DNA of 18,660 nt from JAGBWK01 sp964462445 (GTDB lineage Bacteria; Bacteroidota; Bacteroidia; Bacteroidales; Muribaculaceae), in contig CAYWXG010000052.1 in NCBI GenBank assembly GCA_964462445.1, forward strand, positions 1 through 18,660, read 5' to 3'. Of the stretch, positions 8,173-17,000 are shown one piece after another. Below the pieces are notes generated by a model. The model saw only the letters and a list, made by a program, of their open reading frames with translations, ran no database searches and had not been told where the DNA came from. The position numbers were made by a program, and so were the translations under genes. Positions within the stretch are counted from its first letter, which is position 1. Each line of letters begins with the position of its first letter.

Positions 8173-8205
8173 AAAGAGGATGCCTCGTTTTGAGACATCC
8201 TCTTT
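8173..8205. terminator. Shared bidirectional terminator between convergent operons
   Basis: The arms AAAGAGGATG-C-CTC (8173-8186) and GAG-A-CATCCTCTTT (8192-8205) pair over 13 bp with a single C/A mismatch around a GTTTT loop. The stem begins with AAA and ends with TTT, so transcripts from either side end in a short U-run. It lies 80 bases after the flavoprotein operon and 22 bases beyond the stop codon of the convergent nucleotidyltransferase, so it can serve both. Confidence 0.75.
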
Positions 8206-8227
8206 GGGGTATTTAATATTAAAGAAA

Positions 8228-9136
8228 TTATCCGAAGAGGGGGGTGGGGTATTCGCCTGAAGCGTGGAGCGCGGCAAATTTTTCTACAACACCGGGACGG
8301 TCGGCAGCGTAGGTCACGCCAAACCAACGAGATTCGGTGTCGAGAACTTTAACAGTTGCTTCTCCTGAGTTGATAAGCGCGTCAATACAAAGGGGAATGA
8401 AGAATTCGGCTTTGGGTGTATTGATGTCTTTATCAAGGAATTTTTTGAACTCACGGTCAGAGTATTCAAAATAGTCGGGAGTAAAGCCCCAAAGGTTCAT
8501 TGAAACCGGAGTGTTGGGTTGTAGAGTTTGCTCAACGCCATTTTCATCGGTGAATACAATGTTGTGGTCTTTATCGTAGGAGATAGCGGTGCGTTCAACA
8601 ACCGATGTGAGGAGACCGTTGTCGTTGGTAGCGCAAACACCGCGAGCAACAGAGCCGTTTTCGGTCATAGTGTTACCAACGCGGAATCCAACCATGCAGT
8701 AGTCGCCTTTGCCTTCGCGTTGACGCATGAGTTCTTGAGCGATTACGGCAAAAGCATCACGTCCGTAGAAGTCGTCGGCATTAATAACAGCGAAAGGTTC
8801 GTTGATGACTTCTTTGCCCATAAGAACGGCGTGGTTAGTACCCCAAGGTTTGGTGCGGTCTTCGGGGCAGGTGTATCCTTCGGGAAGTTTATCGATAGAT
8901 TGGAAAACAACCTCCACGGGAATGTGGCCTTCGTATTTAGCGAGAACTTTTTCGCGGAAATCTTGTTCGAAGTCTTTGCGGATAACGAAAACTATTTTAC
9001 CGAATCCTGCACGGATAGCATCATAGATAGAATAGTCCATGATTGTTTCTCCATTAGGACCGAGTGGGTCGAGCTGTTTGAGTCCGCCATATCGGCTGCC
9101 CATGCCGGCTGCAAGTACAAATAATGTAGGTTTCAT
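8228..9136 (-). CDS. Sugar-phosphate nucleotidyltransferase in galactose operon
   Basis: This 302-residue protein has a nucleotidyltransferase fold of the GalU/RmlA type. It has the nucleotide-binding signature LAAGMGSRYGG (residues 8-18) with K20 soon after. It also has KPWGTNHAV (96-104), matching the GTxHA base-recognition loop, and NADDFYG (119-125), supplying the metal-binding aspartate. Such enzymes couple a sugar 1-phosphate with an NTP to make an NDP-sugar and pyrophosphate. It is the last gene of the galK-galM operon, 30 bases after galM. Its position suggests that it activates galactose-1-phosphate or glucose-1-phosphate, possibly replacing the GalT uridylyltransferase that is absent here. 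The fold is secure; sugar and nucleotide specificity are inference from context. Confidence 0.85.
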   Translation of the reverse strand: MKPTLFVLAAGMGSRYGGLKQLDPLGPNGETIMDYSIYDAIRAGFGKIVFVIRKDFEQDFREKVLAKYEGHIPVEVVFQSIDKLPEGYTCPEDRTKPWGTNHAVLMGKEVINEPFAVINADDFYGRDAFAVIAQELMRQREGKGDYCMVGFRVGNTMTENGSVARGVCATNDNGLLTSVVERTAISYDKDHNIVFTDENGVEQTLQPNTPVSMNLWGFTPDYFEYSDREFKKFLDKDINTPKAEFFIPLCIDALINSGEATVKVLDTESRWFGVTYAADRPGVVEKFAALHASGEYPTPLFG

Positions 9137-9166
9137 TTCAGTTAATATGTTTGAATAAATGTTTTA

Positions 9167-10207
9167 TCAAGCTTTGAAATGGTAGATGATAGTTTGGTTG
9201 TAGGTTTCACCCGGGAGAAGGAGTTGCGAGGGGAATGATGGCTGATTGGGTGCGTCGGGGAATCCTTGGCACTCAATTGCCACGAGGTCATAATCCTTGT
9301 ATTCTTTGCCACCTTTACCTTTTGGGGAGCCTGTCAGCCAGTTGCCGGTGTAGACTTGAGCTCCGGGCTGAGTAGAATGTATGGTAAGAGAACGTCCGCT
9401 GACAGGGTCGGTCAAAGTGCCTATTTCTTTGAGCTGACCTTTCCCCCAGTTGTCAACAACGAAGCAGTGGTCATATCCTTTACCGATTTTGATCGCTTCA
9501 AAGTCGGCAAATAATTCTTTACCGATAGCTTTCGGAGAAGTGAAGTCCATAGGGGTACCTGCAACAGCCTCAATGTTGCCAAGTGGAGCTTCCGATGGGT
9601 CGGTAGGCAAGTAGTTAGAGCAGTTAAGTTGTAATAGGTGCTCCATTATGTTGCCATTGTCGTGTCCACCAAGATTGAAGTAGGCATGATTAGTGAGGTT
9701 GACGTAGGTAGCAGCATTGGTAGTTGCTTCGAAGTCGATAGAGAGGCGGTTGTCGTCGTCCCAAGTGTAGGTCACTTTGGCTACAACTTCGCCTGGGTAA
9801 CCCATTTCTCCGTCGGGGCTAACGCGAGTGAATACTACACTATTTCCAACAATTTCGCTATCCCAGATTTTGTTTTGGAAACCTTCGGGCCCGCCATGTA
9901 GGTGGTTAGGCCCGTTGTTGATAGGAAGGTTGTACTCTTTCCCATCAATAGTTATTTTCCCATGTTTGATGCGGTTGGCATAGCGTCCGGGAGTTTTTCC
10001 TGAGCAAGGACCATCGTTGTCGTAATCGCAAGGATTTTCGTAACCGAGGATTACGTCGGCCATATTGCCATCTTTGTCGGGAACTATGATTTTGTTAATG
10101 CCGGCACCGAGCGAAGAAAGAACAACTTGCGCCCCGGAAGCATTAGTTATTGAATAAAGAGTAATGTCACCTTTTGGTGACATTACAATCTCTTTTGAGA
10201 TATTCAT
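9167..10207 (-). CDS. galM: Aldose 1-epimerase (galactose mutarotase)
   Basis: This enzyme interconverts the beta and alpha anomers of galactose, supplying the alpha form used by galactokinase. The 346-residue length is typical of GalM. Conserved positions are visible: R79 in ANRI, H104 in NHLHGG, H174 in NLTNHAYFNL (catalytic acid) and E312 in VAIECQGFPDAPNQP (catalytic base). No signal peptide is seen, so the enzyme is probably cytoplasmic. It is the middle gene of the minus-strand operon: galK ends 15 bases upstream and the nucleotidyltransferase begins 30 bases downstream. The ATG at 10207 is preferred, although M9 (MSPKGD) is a possible alternative start. No galactose transporter is present in this cluster, unlike many Bacteroidales gal loci. 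Confidence 0.95.
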   Translation of the reverse strand: MNISKEIVMSPKGDITLYSITNASGAQVVLSSLGAGINKIIVPDKDGNMADVILGYENPCDYDNDGPCSGKTPGRYANRIKHGKITIDGKEYNLPINNGPNHLHGGPEGFQNKIWDSEIVGNSVVFTRVSPDGEMGYPGEVVAKVTYTWDDDNRLSIDFEATTNAATYVNLTNHAYFNLGGHDNGNIMEHLLQLNCSNYLPTDPSEAPLGNIEAVAGTPMDFTSPKAIGKELFADFEAIKIGKGYDHCFVVDNWGKGQLKEIGTLTDPVSGRSLTIHSTQPGAQVYTGNWLTGSPKGKGGKEYKDYDLVAIECQGFPDAPNQPSFPSQLLLPGETYNQTIIYHFKA

Positions 10208-10222
10208 AGGAATATTGTTTTA

Positions 10223-11359
10223 TTATTCAGTAATTTTGTGAGCGCCGTCGCTGATTACAACATCGTAGATTTTTGGCTCGTGACCATACTTTTCGTTGAA
10301 TTGCTTAACAGCTTCGCTGATAAAGTTGTCGTATTTGTCGTCGGCAACGAGGTTGATAGTGCAACCGCCGAAACCACCACCCATGATACGAGAACCGGTA
10401 ACGCCACATTCTTTAGCAATATCATTGAGGAAGTCGAGCTCTACGCAGCTTACTTCGTAGTCTTTAGAAAGACCGGTGTGAGTTGCATACATGAGCTGTC
10501 CAACTGTTTCGTAGTCGCCACGGTTGAGAGCGTCGCAAACATCAAGAACGCGTTCTTTTTCTTCAATTACGAATTTAGCACGAGAGTAGTCCTCTTCAGA
10601 AATTTCAGCTTTAGCAGCTTCGAGGGCTTCTTTAGTAGCATCGCGAAGAGTTTCAACTCCGAGGTGTTTAGCAACGCGTTCGCAAGATTGACGACGTTTG
10701 TTGTAGGGAGAGTCAACGAGTTCGTGTTTAACAACAGAGTCAACGAGCACGAGTTTGTAGCCTTGGGGGTTGAATGGGAAGTATTCAAATTCCATAGAGC
10801 GACAGTCGAGGCGCATGAGGTTGCCTTTTTTGCCGAATACAGAAGCGAATTGGTCCATAATACCGCAGTTAACGCCACAATAGTTGTGTTCGGTAGATTG
10901 ACCGATACGAGCAAGTTCAAATTTGTCAATAGCGTTGTTGTTGAAAAGGTCGTTTAGCGCGAAAGCGAAGCAACTTTCGAGAGCTGCAGAAGAGCTAAGA
11001 CCAGCACCAAGAGGAACATTCCCGGCAAAAACCGCATCGAAACCTTTAACAGTGCCGCCACGTTTGATTATTTCGCGACAAATACCGAAAATGTAGCGAG
11101 CCCATTGCTGTTTGGGAGCATCTTCTTCATTAAGCCCGAATTCAACATAGTCGTTGATATCGATAGAATAGACGCGCACTTTGTCGGAGTCATTGGGACG
11201 TATTTCAGCCATAATGACTTTGTCGATAGCACCGGGGAACACGAAGCCACCATTGTAGTCGGTGTGTTCTCCAATAAGGTTAATACGTCCGGCAGAGGCA
11301 TACAATGTACCTTCGCATACAAAATGGTTCTTAAACTCTTTGCGAATTTTTTCTTTCAT
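10223..11359 (-). CDS. galK: Galactokinase
   Basis: This cytoplasmic GHMP-family kinase phosphorylates alpha-D-galactose at C1 with ATP, the committed step of the Leloir pathway. Its 378 residues match the family (E. coli GalK 382). Motifs are GRINLIGEHTDYNGG (residues 24-38, galactokinase signature with catalytic R25), PLGAGLSSSAAL (116-127, ATP-binding loop), GIMDQ with the catalytic base D169, and a C-terminal GGGFGGC glycine-rich motif. It is the first gene of the galK-galM-nucleotidyltransferase operon. A -7 box (TAAATTTG) lies about 40 bases upstream of the ATG at 11359, separate from the terminator of the upstream sodB. Confidence 0.97.
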   Translation of the reverse strand: MKEKIRKEFKNHFVCEGTLYASAGRINLIGEHTDYNGGFVFPGAIDKVIMAEIRPNDSDKVRVYSIDINDYVEFGLNEEDAPKQQWARYIFGICREIIKRGGTVKGFDAVFAGNVPLGAGLSSSAALESCFAFALNDLFNNNAIDKFELARIGQSTEHNYCGVNCGIMDQFASVFGKKGNLMRLDCRSMEFEYFPFNPQGYKLVLVDSVVKHELVDSPYNKRRQSCERVAKHLGVETLRDATKEALEAAKAEISEEDYSRAKFVIEEKERVLDVCDALNRGDYETVGQLMYATHTGLSKDYEVSCVELDFLNDIAKECGVTGSRIMGGGFGGCTINLVADDKYDNFISEAVKQFNEKYGHEPKIYDVVISDGAHKITE

Positions 11360-11400
11360 GATATACTAGTGTTTTATGGGTTATAATTAAATAAACTCTA

Positions 11401-11429
11401 CAAATTTAATAAATAAAGTCAACTACAAA
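11401..11429 (-). promoter_or_regulatory. Candidate promoter of the gal operon
   Basis: On the minus strand, TAAATTTG (11408 to 11401) is an exact TAnnTTTG -7 box. TTTG (11429 to 11426) sits 17 bases upstream, slightly closer than the usual 19-21. Transcription would begin near 11396, leaving a leader of about 37 bases before galK. Confidence 0.5.
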
Positions 11430-11477
11430 TAATTTTAAAGCAAAAAAAATAATTATTAAAATGTTTTTTTTAACATT

Positions 11478-11514
11478 AAAAAAAAAGAGGAAGTGCGCTC
11501 GCGCGTACCTCCTC
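11478..11514 (-). terminator. Intrinsic terminator of sodB
   Basis: Read on the minus strand, a GC-rich stem pairs 11514-11503 with 11498-11487 (one G-T wobble, one A/C mismatch). It is capped by a GCGA tetraloop of the GNRA type and followed at once by nine T residues (11486 to 11478). It ends sodB transcription upstream of the gal promoter, so the two units are independent. Confidence 0.92.
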
Positions 11515-11572
11515 CGGTCTAAATCACATTATGCTTACAATCATAGTGCTTAATTACAGCCAAATATAGTAA

Positions 11573-12148
11573 TCAGAATCTGGATTCGATAATATCCCAA
11601 TCAATGATGCTCCAAAGATGTCGCAAGGCATCCAAGCGTCGATTTTGGTGGTCGAGATAGTAAGCGTGTTCCCAAACGTCGAAAGTCAGTAGTGGCGTTA
11701 GTCCCATGCGTAGCGGGTTTCCGGCATTTGATTCGCCTATGATTTGTAGATATCCATAGTCATCGCGAGCGAGCCATACCCACCCTGACCCGAAAATTGA
11801 AGCTCCGGCTTTTTCAAATTCCTCTTTAAAATTTTTGAAAGAGCCAAAATCTCTACGAATGGCTTCCGCAAGTTCGCCTGTCGGTTCGCCTCCTCCGTCG
11901 GGAGAGAATGAGAAAAAGTAGAAAATATGGTTCCAAGCTTGAGATGCATTATTGAATAGTGGACCTTCAGCCCGACGAATGATTTCTTCGAGAGGTTCGT
12001 CCTCAAATTCAGTGTTTTTTATCAATGTGTTGAGGTTGTCAATGTAGGCTTTTTCATGTTTTCCGTAATGGAAATCAATAGTCCGTTCGGAAATTGCCGG
12101 GGCGAGCGAGTTGGCTTCATAGGGGAGTTTCGGCAGAGAGTAGGTCAT
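11573..12148 (-). CDS. sodB: Iron-type superoxide dismutase
   Basis: This cytoplasmic Fe/Mn superoxide dismutase converts superoxide to oxygen and hydrogen peroxide. The 191-residue length equals that of Bacteroidales enzymes such as that of Porphyromonas gingivalis. Metal ligands are H27 (DFHYGKH), H74 (QAWNH), D157 and H161 (FDVWEHAYY). Q70 before the second His ligand is the Fe-type arrangement, and the residue two before the Asp ligand is T155, which is associated with iron preference. No signal peptide. Monocistronic, with its own terminator; divergent from the metal efflux locus across about 200 bases. I could not find a good consensus promoter upstream. Confidence 0.96.
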   Translation of the reverse strand: MTYSLPKLPYEANSLAPAISERTIDFHYGKHEKAYIDNLNTLIKNTEFEDEPLEEIIRRAEGPLFNNASQAWNHIFYFFSFSPDGGGEPTGELAEAIRRDFGSFKNFKEEFEKAGASIFGSGWVWLARDDYGYLQIIGESNAGNPLRMGLTPLLTFDVWEHAYYLDHQNRRLDALRHLWSIIDWDIIESRF

Positions 12149-12244
12149 AATTTTTTAGATTTTGAGAGAGAATTTAGAGAAATAACCGATTTAAGATTCA
12201 GTAAATTCTACAAGGTTTATAATGATATTAATTAGATGTAATAA

Positions 12245-12259
12245 AGTAAATTGTTTACT
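12245..12259. promoter_or_regulatory. Palindrome in the sodB/efflux divergent intergenic region
   Basis: AGTAAA-TTG-TTTACT is a 6+6 inverted repeat with a 3-base centre. It lies about midway between the divergent sodB and His-rich protein genes. It could be an operator for either or both, but in DNA this AT-rich such palindromes also arise by chance. Confidence 0.3.
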
Positions 12260-12313
12260 CTGTGATATTAAAACATGTTCTAATAGAAAAAGTTCAAATA
12301 TTTTAAATGAAGT

Positions 12314-12344
12314 TTTGAGAAGAGTTGAAATTTTCGTACATTTG
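12314..12344 (+). promoter_or_regulatory. Promoter of the metal efflux locus
   Basis: TTTG (12314-12317), a 19-base spacer and TACATTTG (12337-12344) make an exact match to the Bacteroidota -33/-7 consensus. The expected transcription start is near 12348-12350, at or within a base or two of the ATG at 12350, so the first gene may be leaderless. Confidence 0.75.
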
Positions 12345-12349
12345 TAGTG

Positions 12350-12769
12350 ATGGAAAAGATGACCAAAATATTGTCAATAATGATGTTGGTGTTGATTTGC
12401 TGTGTGTCAGTTTTTCAATGCCATCACCATGATGGCGCCGGTCATGCATTTTTTTTGACACATAGTGATACGGAAATCACTATAACCGTCAATCATGAGA
12501 ATTGTCACCACCATGATTGCGAAGGAACGCATAGCGATGAGGCATCGATATGCGGAATGCATTTAACAGATGCCCTAATAGCGGGGAAAGCACAATTGTC
12601 GGTAGGTGATGCCGCACTATTTGTCTGTGAAATAGTTGATTGTGTTGTAAATCTATCGGAACCGGAAATTATGATAGATAATTTATATTCCGTAGTATAC
12701 CCGATTGGGGAGTTGACTGAGAAATACTGTCAAGCCCAAACTACGCGCGGTTCGCCGGCATGTGTGTGA
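12350..12769 (+). CDS. Small exported His/Cys-rich protein of metal efflux locus
   Basis: I cannot assign this protein of about 140 residues to a characterised family. It has a short basic start, a hydrophobic stretch (ILSIMMLVLICCVSV) that looks like a signal peptide or anchor, then HHHDGAGH and ENCHHHDCEGTH segments rich in His and Cys. These are likely metal-binding. A further eight or so residues are Cys, spread to the C-terminus, which could form disulfides or metal sites in the periplasm. No clear lipobox precedes the Cys at the end of the hydrophobic stretch. It is the first gene of the efflux locus, 110 bases before the RND adaptor, which suggests metal sensing, buffering or delivery to the pump. 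The ATG at 12350 is chosen; ATG 12359 is equally possible and a GTG at 12347 less so. Confidence 0.72.
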   Translation: MEKMTKILSIMMLVLICCVSVFQCHHHDGAGHAFFLTHSDTEITITVNHENCHHHDCEGTHSDEASICGMHLTDALIAGKAQLSVGDAALFVCEIVDCVVNLSEPEIMIDNLYSVVYPIGELTEKYCQAQTTRGSPACV

Positions 12770-12830
12770 ATTTGACGCATATTTACTTAAATCACGTTTT
12801 AATTTTGTGGGAAAATACAGAGAAGGCATA

Positions 12831-12860
12831 ATGGCATGTCGAAGATGTGTCGTTGTGTAA
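12831..12860 (+). other. Nine-codon ORF upstream of the RND adaptor
   Basis: A tiny ORF encoding MACRRCVVV starts with ATG at 12831 and ends with TAA at 12860, 19 bases before the adaptor start codon. AGAAGG lies four bases upstream of its ATG. It contains a CxxC pair in a metal efflux operon, which is suggestive of a leader peptide, but an ORF this short is easily expected by chance. Confidence 0.15.
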
Positions 12861-12879
12861 TCACTAAAATCATAAAAAT

Positions 12880-14076
12880 ATGAAATATATCAGCATTTTT
12901 GTAGCATTAATTGCATTAGTAGTATCGGGTTGTGGCTCACAATCAGGACATGAACATGAGAATAGCCATAAGCATCATAATCATAACCATGAACATGAAG
13001 GTCATAATCACGACCATAGTCATAATCATAAAGTAGAACAATCCACCACAGTAGAACATAAAGATGGAGAAGCGCATCACGATGGAGAAATCGTGATTCA
13101 TGGTCATCAAGCCGAAGAATTCGGGATCAAGGTGATAGAGGCTACTCCAAAGGATTTTGCGGTAACGATTGCGGCATCGGGAGAGGTTGTGTTCAATCCG
13201 TCGAATCAGAGTGTTATTTCCGCTCCTATGTCGGGAAAGGTTACATATTCGAAAGGCATTGCTTCGGGAGTTAAGGTTGTAAAAGGAACTCGAATCGGAA
13301 AAATCACAACAGAAGGGATGGCAGGTGGAGACCAATTGCGAGCCGCTCAAATTGAATATGACGCAGCTAAAAAAGAGGTGGAGCGCCTATCTCCTTTGCG
13401 AGAAGAAGGAATTATTACCGTTGGAGAATATAATGCAGCATTAGCTAATTTAGAACGTGCGAAAAACAGCCTTTCAGAAGGTGCAGGAAGTGTGATAACC
13501 GCGCCGATGACAGGCGTAATCACAACATTGTCGGTAGGAGAGGGCGGCTATGCCAATTCCGGCGATATTATAGGACAAGTTGTAGGAGAAGGCGGGATGT
13601 CATTGCGGGTAGATGTAGCATCGCGCGAAGTTGTAAAATTAGGAAAACTGTCGACTATTAATGTGAAGTTTCCTCAAATTGAATATATGGTAGAGGCAAC
13701 AGCATTGTCGGGAGGTGTGACATCTTCGGCGAGTGCACCGGGCTATGTCAGCATGTTCTTCCAATTGCCGGCAATGGAAAATGTTGTAGCCGGTAGTTAT
13801 GCTGAAGTGTATCTCCCCACAACAATAGTAAAAGAAGTGATTGCAGTGCCTAAATCGGCTATTACAGACCGAATGGGACAGAAAATGGTGTATGTAAAAG
13901 AACCGAATAGCGACCATTATCGTAGAGTTCCGGTAGAAGTAGGAGCAACGGATGGCGAACTTGTAGAGATAAAGGGAATAGAACGTGGCGATTCAGTGGT
14001 GACCGAAGGTGTCACATTTGTAAGATTGGCTGAAAATTCCGGAGTTGCAGTGCCCGGTCACACCCATAATCATTAA
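12880..14076 (+). CDS. Heavy-metal RND efflux periplasmic adaptor (CusB/CzcB family)
   Basis: This 398-residue membrane fusion protein links the inner-membrane pump to the outer-membrane channel. A lipoprotein signal ends in VVSGC with the lipidated cysteine at C18. Residues 24-50 are a His-rich stretch with 13 His among 27 residues, and more His occur at 60-76 and at the C-terminus (GHTHNH). The barrel-sandwich (lipoyl) halves are visible as ISAPMSGKV (113-121) and ITAPMTGVI (206-214), flanking an alpha-helical hairpin (about 150-198). Beta-barrel and membrane-proximal domains follow. The permease gene starts 12 bases downstream, so the two are cotranscribed. The adaptor family is secure; the His-rich segments suggest periplasmic capture of Zn, Ni or Co, which is inference. 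Confidence 0.93.
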   Translation: MKYISIFVALIALVVSGCGSQSGHEHENSHKHHNHNHEHEGHNHDHSHNHKVEQSTTVEHKDGEAHHDGEIVIHGHQAEEFGIKVIEATPKDFAVTIAASGEVVFNPSNQSVISAPMSGKVTYSKGIASGVKVVKGTRIGKITTEGMAGGDQLRAAQIEYDAAKKEVERLSPLREEGIITVGEYNAALANLERAKNSLSEGAGSVITAPMTGVITTLSVGEGGYANSGDIIGQVVGEGGMSLRVDVASREVVKLGKLSTINVKFPQIEYMVEATALSGGVTSSASAPGYVSMFFQLPAMENVVAGSYAEVYLPTTIVKEVIAVPKSAITDRMGQKMVYVKEPNSDHYRRVPVEVGATDGELVEIKGIERGDSVVTEGVTFVRLAENSGVAVPGHTHNH

Positions 14077-14088
14077 AATCGGTCAACT

Positions 14089-17000
14089 ATGCTTAATGGT
14101 ATAATAAAATTTTCGCTTAGCAATCGACTGATTGTAATATTACTATCGGTAGTCATATCCATCTCCGGAATGCTGACATTGCTTCGCACCGAAGTTGATA
14201 TCTTCCCGGATTTGAATGCCCCGACAGTTGTAGTTATGACTGAGGCTCCAGGCATGGCAGCAGAGGAGGTAGAACAAATGGTTACGTATCAGATTGAAAC
14301 AGCCGTAGCCGGAGCACAGGGAGTTGAAAGCGTAAGGTCGTCGTCGACAGCGGGATTCTCGGTTGTTAATATTCAGTTTACAGGAGATATGGAGCCATTA
14401 GTGGCACGTCAGGCAATCGCAGAATGTTTGGTAAGAGTCAAGGAGCAATTGCCTCCAATGGCAGAAACACCGGTGATAGGTCCGCAATCGTCGATATTAG
14501 GAGAAATCTTGATAGTAGCTTTAAGTAGTGATACTCTCGACATGAAAGAGATACGCACAATAGCGGACAAAAGATTACGCCCAATGTTGCAAGGAGTGTC
14601 GGGGGTGTCGTCAGTGTCGGTGCTCGGAGGTCTTGAAGAGGAGTATCAAATATTGCTTGATGAAGCCAAAATGCGTTATCGCGGAGTGACACTGACCGAA
14701 GTGGTTGATGCGCTCAGTGATTTTAATACTAATAATGCCGGAGGTATAATCCAAGGGTATGGTAATGAATATGTAGTCAAGGCTGATATCGCAACTATTG
14801 ATAAGGATGCACTCGGTAGTACAGTAATTAGAGCGGAAAGCGGAGAAATAATCACCGTAAATGATATTGCTCGAGTAGAAAGTGGAGATAAAGCCCCCAG
14901 AGTAGGGGCTGCATCATATCGCGGAAATCCGGCGGTGATAATGACTATTACAAAACAACCCGGAGTAGGCACAATAGAACTGACAGAGCAATTGCTAAAT
15001 TTGATAAATGAAGCAAAAGAGACGTTGCCGTCGGAGTTAAATATCGCAACAGATATTTTTGCGCAACGTGATTTTATTGATCGCTCGATTTCCAACTTGT
15101 CATCTTCGCTTTTTGAGGGTGCAATAATGGTAATCATTGTATTGTTCTTCTTTATGATGAATGTGAGAGCAACTACAATCTCGTTGATAGCATTGCCGAT
15201 GTCTATATTAATAACGGTTTTGATACTTCATCTATTGGGAATAACTGTCAATACAATGACGTTGGGCGGAATTGCAATAGCAATCGGGTCGCTTGTTGAT
15301 GATGCCATTGTAGATGTTGAGAATGTCAGCAGAAGATTGAGAGAAAACCGCAAACTGCATGAAAGTGAACGCAAGGGGATGATATCGGTGGTGTTTGATG
15401 CATCGAAGGAGGTGAGAATGCCGATATTCAATTCCTCGTTGATAATCATAGCGGGATTTATGCCTTTGTTTTTCTTGTCGGGAGTAGAAGGTAGAATGTT
15501 GGTTCCTCTCGGCATCGCCTTTATAATAGCTCTTGTAGCTTCGACAGTAGTGGCATTAACTATTACCCCTGTGGTGTGCAGTTATTTGTTGGGTACAGAG
15601 AAATCGCAGGCCGCTTTGACACGCGAACCGGTGACAATGCGTTGGTTGAAACGGGTGTATGGCCGAGGATTAAATTGGTCGTTGCATCATAAAGTGTCGC
15701 TATTGGCAATAATCGGAGTGATGTTTATAGCAGCATTTTTGATGTTGATAAATATGGGGCGTGGCTTTTTGCCATCATTTAATGAAGGCTCGTTTACTAT
15801 CAATATAAGTGCAATGCCGGGTATATCGCTTGGAGAGAGTGACGAAATAGGTCGCCTTGCAGAGAAAATAATATTGGAAGTGCCGGAAATAGAGACAGTG
15901 GCTCGTAAAACCGGTCGTGCCGAACTCGATGAACACTCGTTGGGCACGAATGTCTCGGAAATCGAAGCACCCTACACATTGGGGGATAGAAGTCGCGGAG
16001 AGATTGCCGACGATTTGCGTCAACGCTTGTCGGTGATTCCGGGAGTCAATATAGAAATCGGACAACCAATTTCCCACCGTATAGATGCAATGTTGTCGGG
16101 GTCGGAGTCGCCAATAGTATTCAAGATCTATGGAGAAGATTTTGAGCGGCTAAATTCAGTCGCCAAAGAACTTAAAGCGATAATGGAGGGGACAGAAGGA
16201 TTGCGCGATGTGGCAATCGAACAGCAAATCGCACGTCCGGAATTGTCGGTTACTCCTCGTCGGCAATTGATGGCGAGATATGGAGTAACTCCGTCAATGT
16301 TAAATGATGCATTGAATGCCGCAATGTCGGGAATAGTGGTGTCGCAGGTATATCTCGATGGATATCCTCGTGATATAACGCTAAAATATGATATACCGGA
16401 AGAAGAATTGGTGGACCGCCTTCAATTGGTGACAGTAGATACTTCGCGAGGGAAAGTCAGTTTGAATGATATCGCTGAGGTAAGATACACTGAGAGTCAA
16501 AACACAATAAATCGAGAGGATAGTCGTCGACGTATAATTGTTTCGGCAAATATTGAAGGAAGGGATGTGACGAGTGCGGTTGAGGAAATCAAAGGTAAGT
16601 CTAAATCAGAAATCCAACTTCCGGAAGGTTATATAATAGAAGATGCCGGACAGTCGGCAAAAGCTAAAGAAGCGACAATGAGATTGGTATATGCATCGTT
16701 GTTGGCAATACTTGTAATATTGGGCTTGTTGTATTTTGAGTTTAAGAATATCCGACAGTCTTTAATAATATTGATAAATATACCATTGGCAATGATAGGT
16801 GGTGTCATTATCTTGCAATTAACAGGATTAGATTTGGATATTCCGGCAATTATCGGTTTCGTGGCTCTGTTGGGTATCGCCACACGCAATGGAATGTTGT
16901 TGATATCGCATTATAATGTGTTGATTGCGGATGGTTGCACAGTAAAAGATGCAGTGATAAAAGGCTCACTTGACCGCTTGATGCCTATAATAATGACTGC

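Noticed and set aside
8528..9124. Plus-strand open frame (198 codons) opposite the nucleotidyltransferase
   Set aside because: Antisense shadow: the minus strand encodes a protein with clear family motifs, and this frame has none.
10238..10957. Long plus-strand open frame (239 codons) opposite galK
   Set aside because: It is antisense to the well-supported galK reading frame, has no recognisable motif, and its composition reflects the complementary strand of a real gene.
12771..12807. Possible internal promoter before the RND adaptor (TTTG and TAATTTTG)
   Set aside because: The spacer is 25 bases rather than 19-21, so the pair does not fit the consensus; the -7 match alone is weak.
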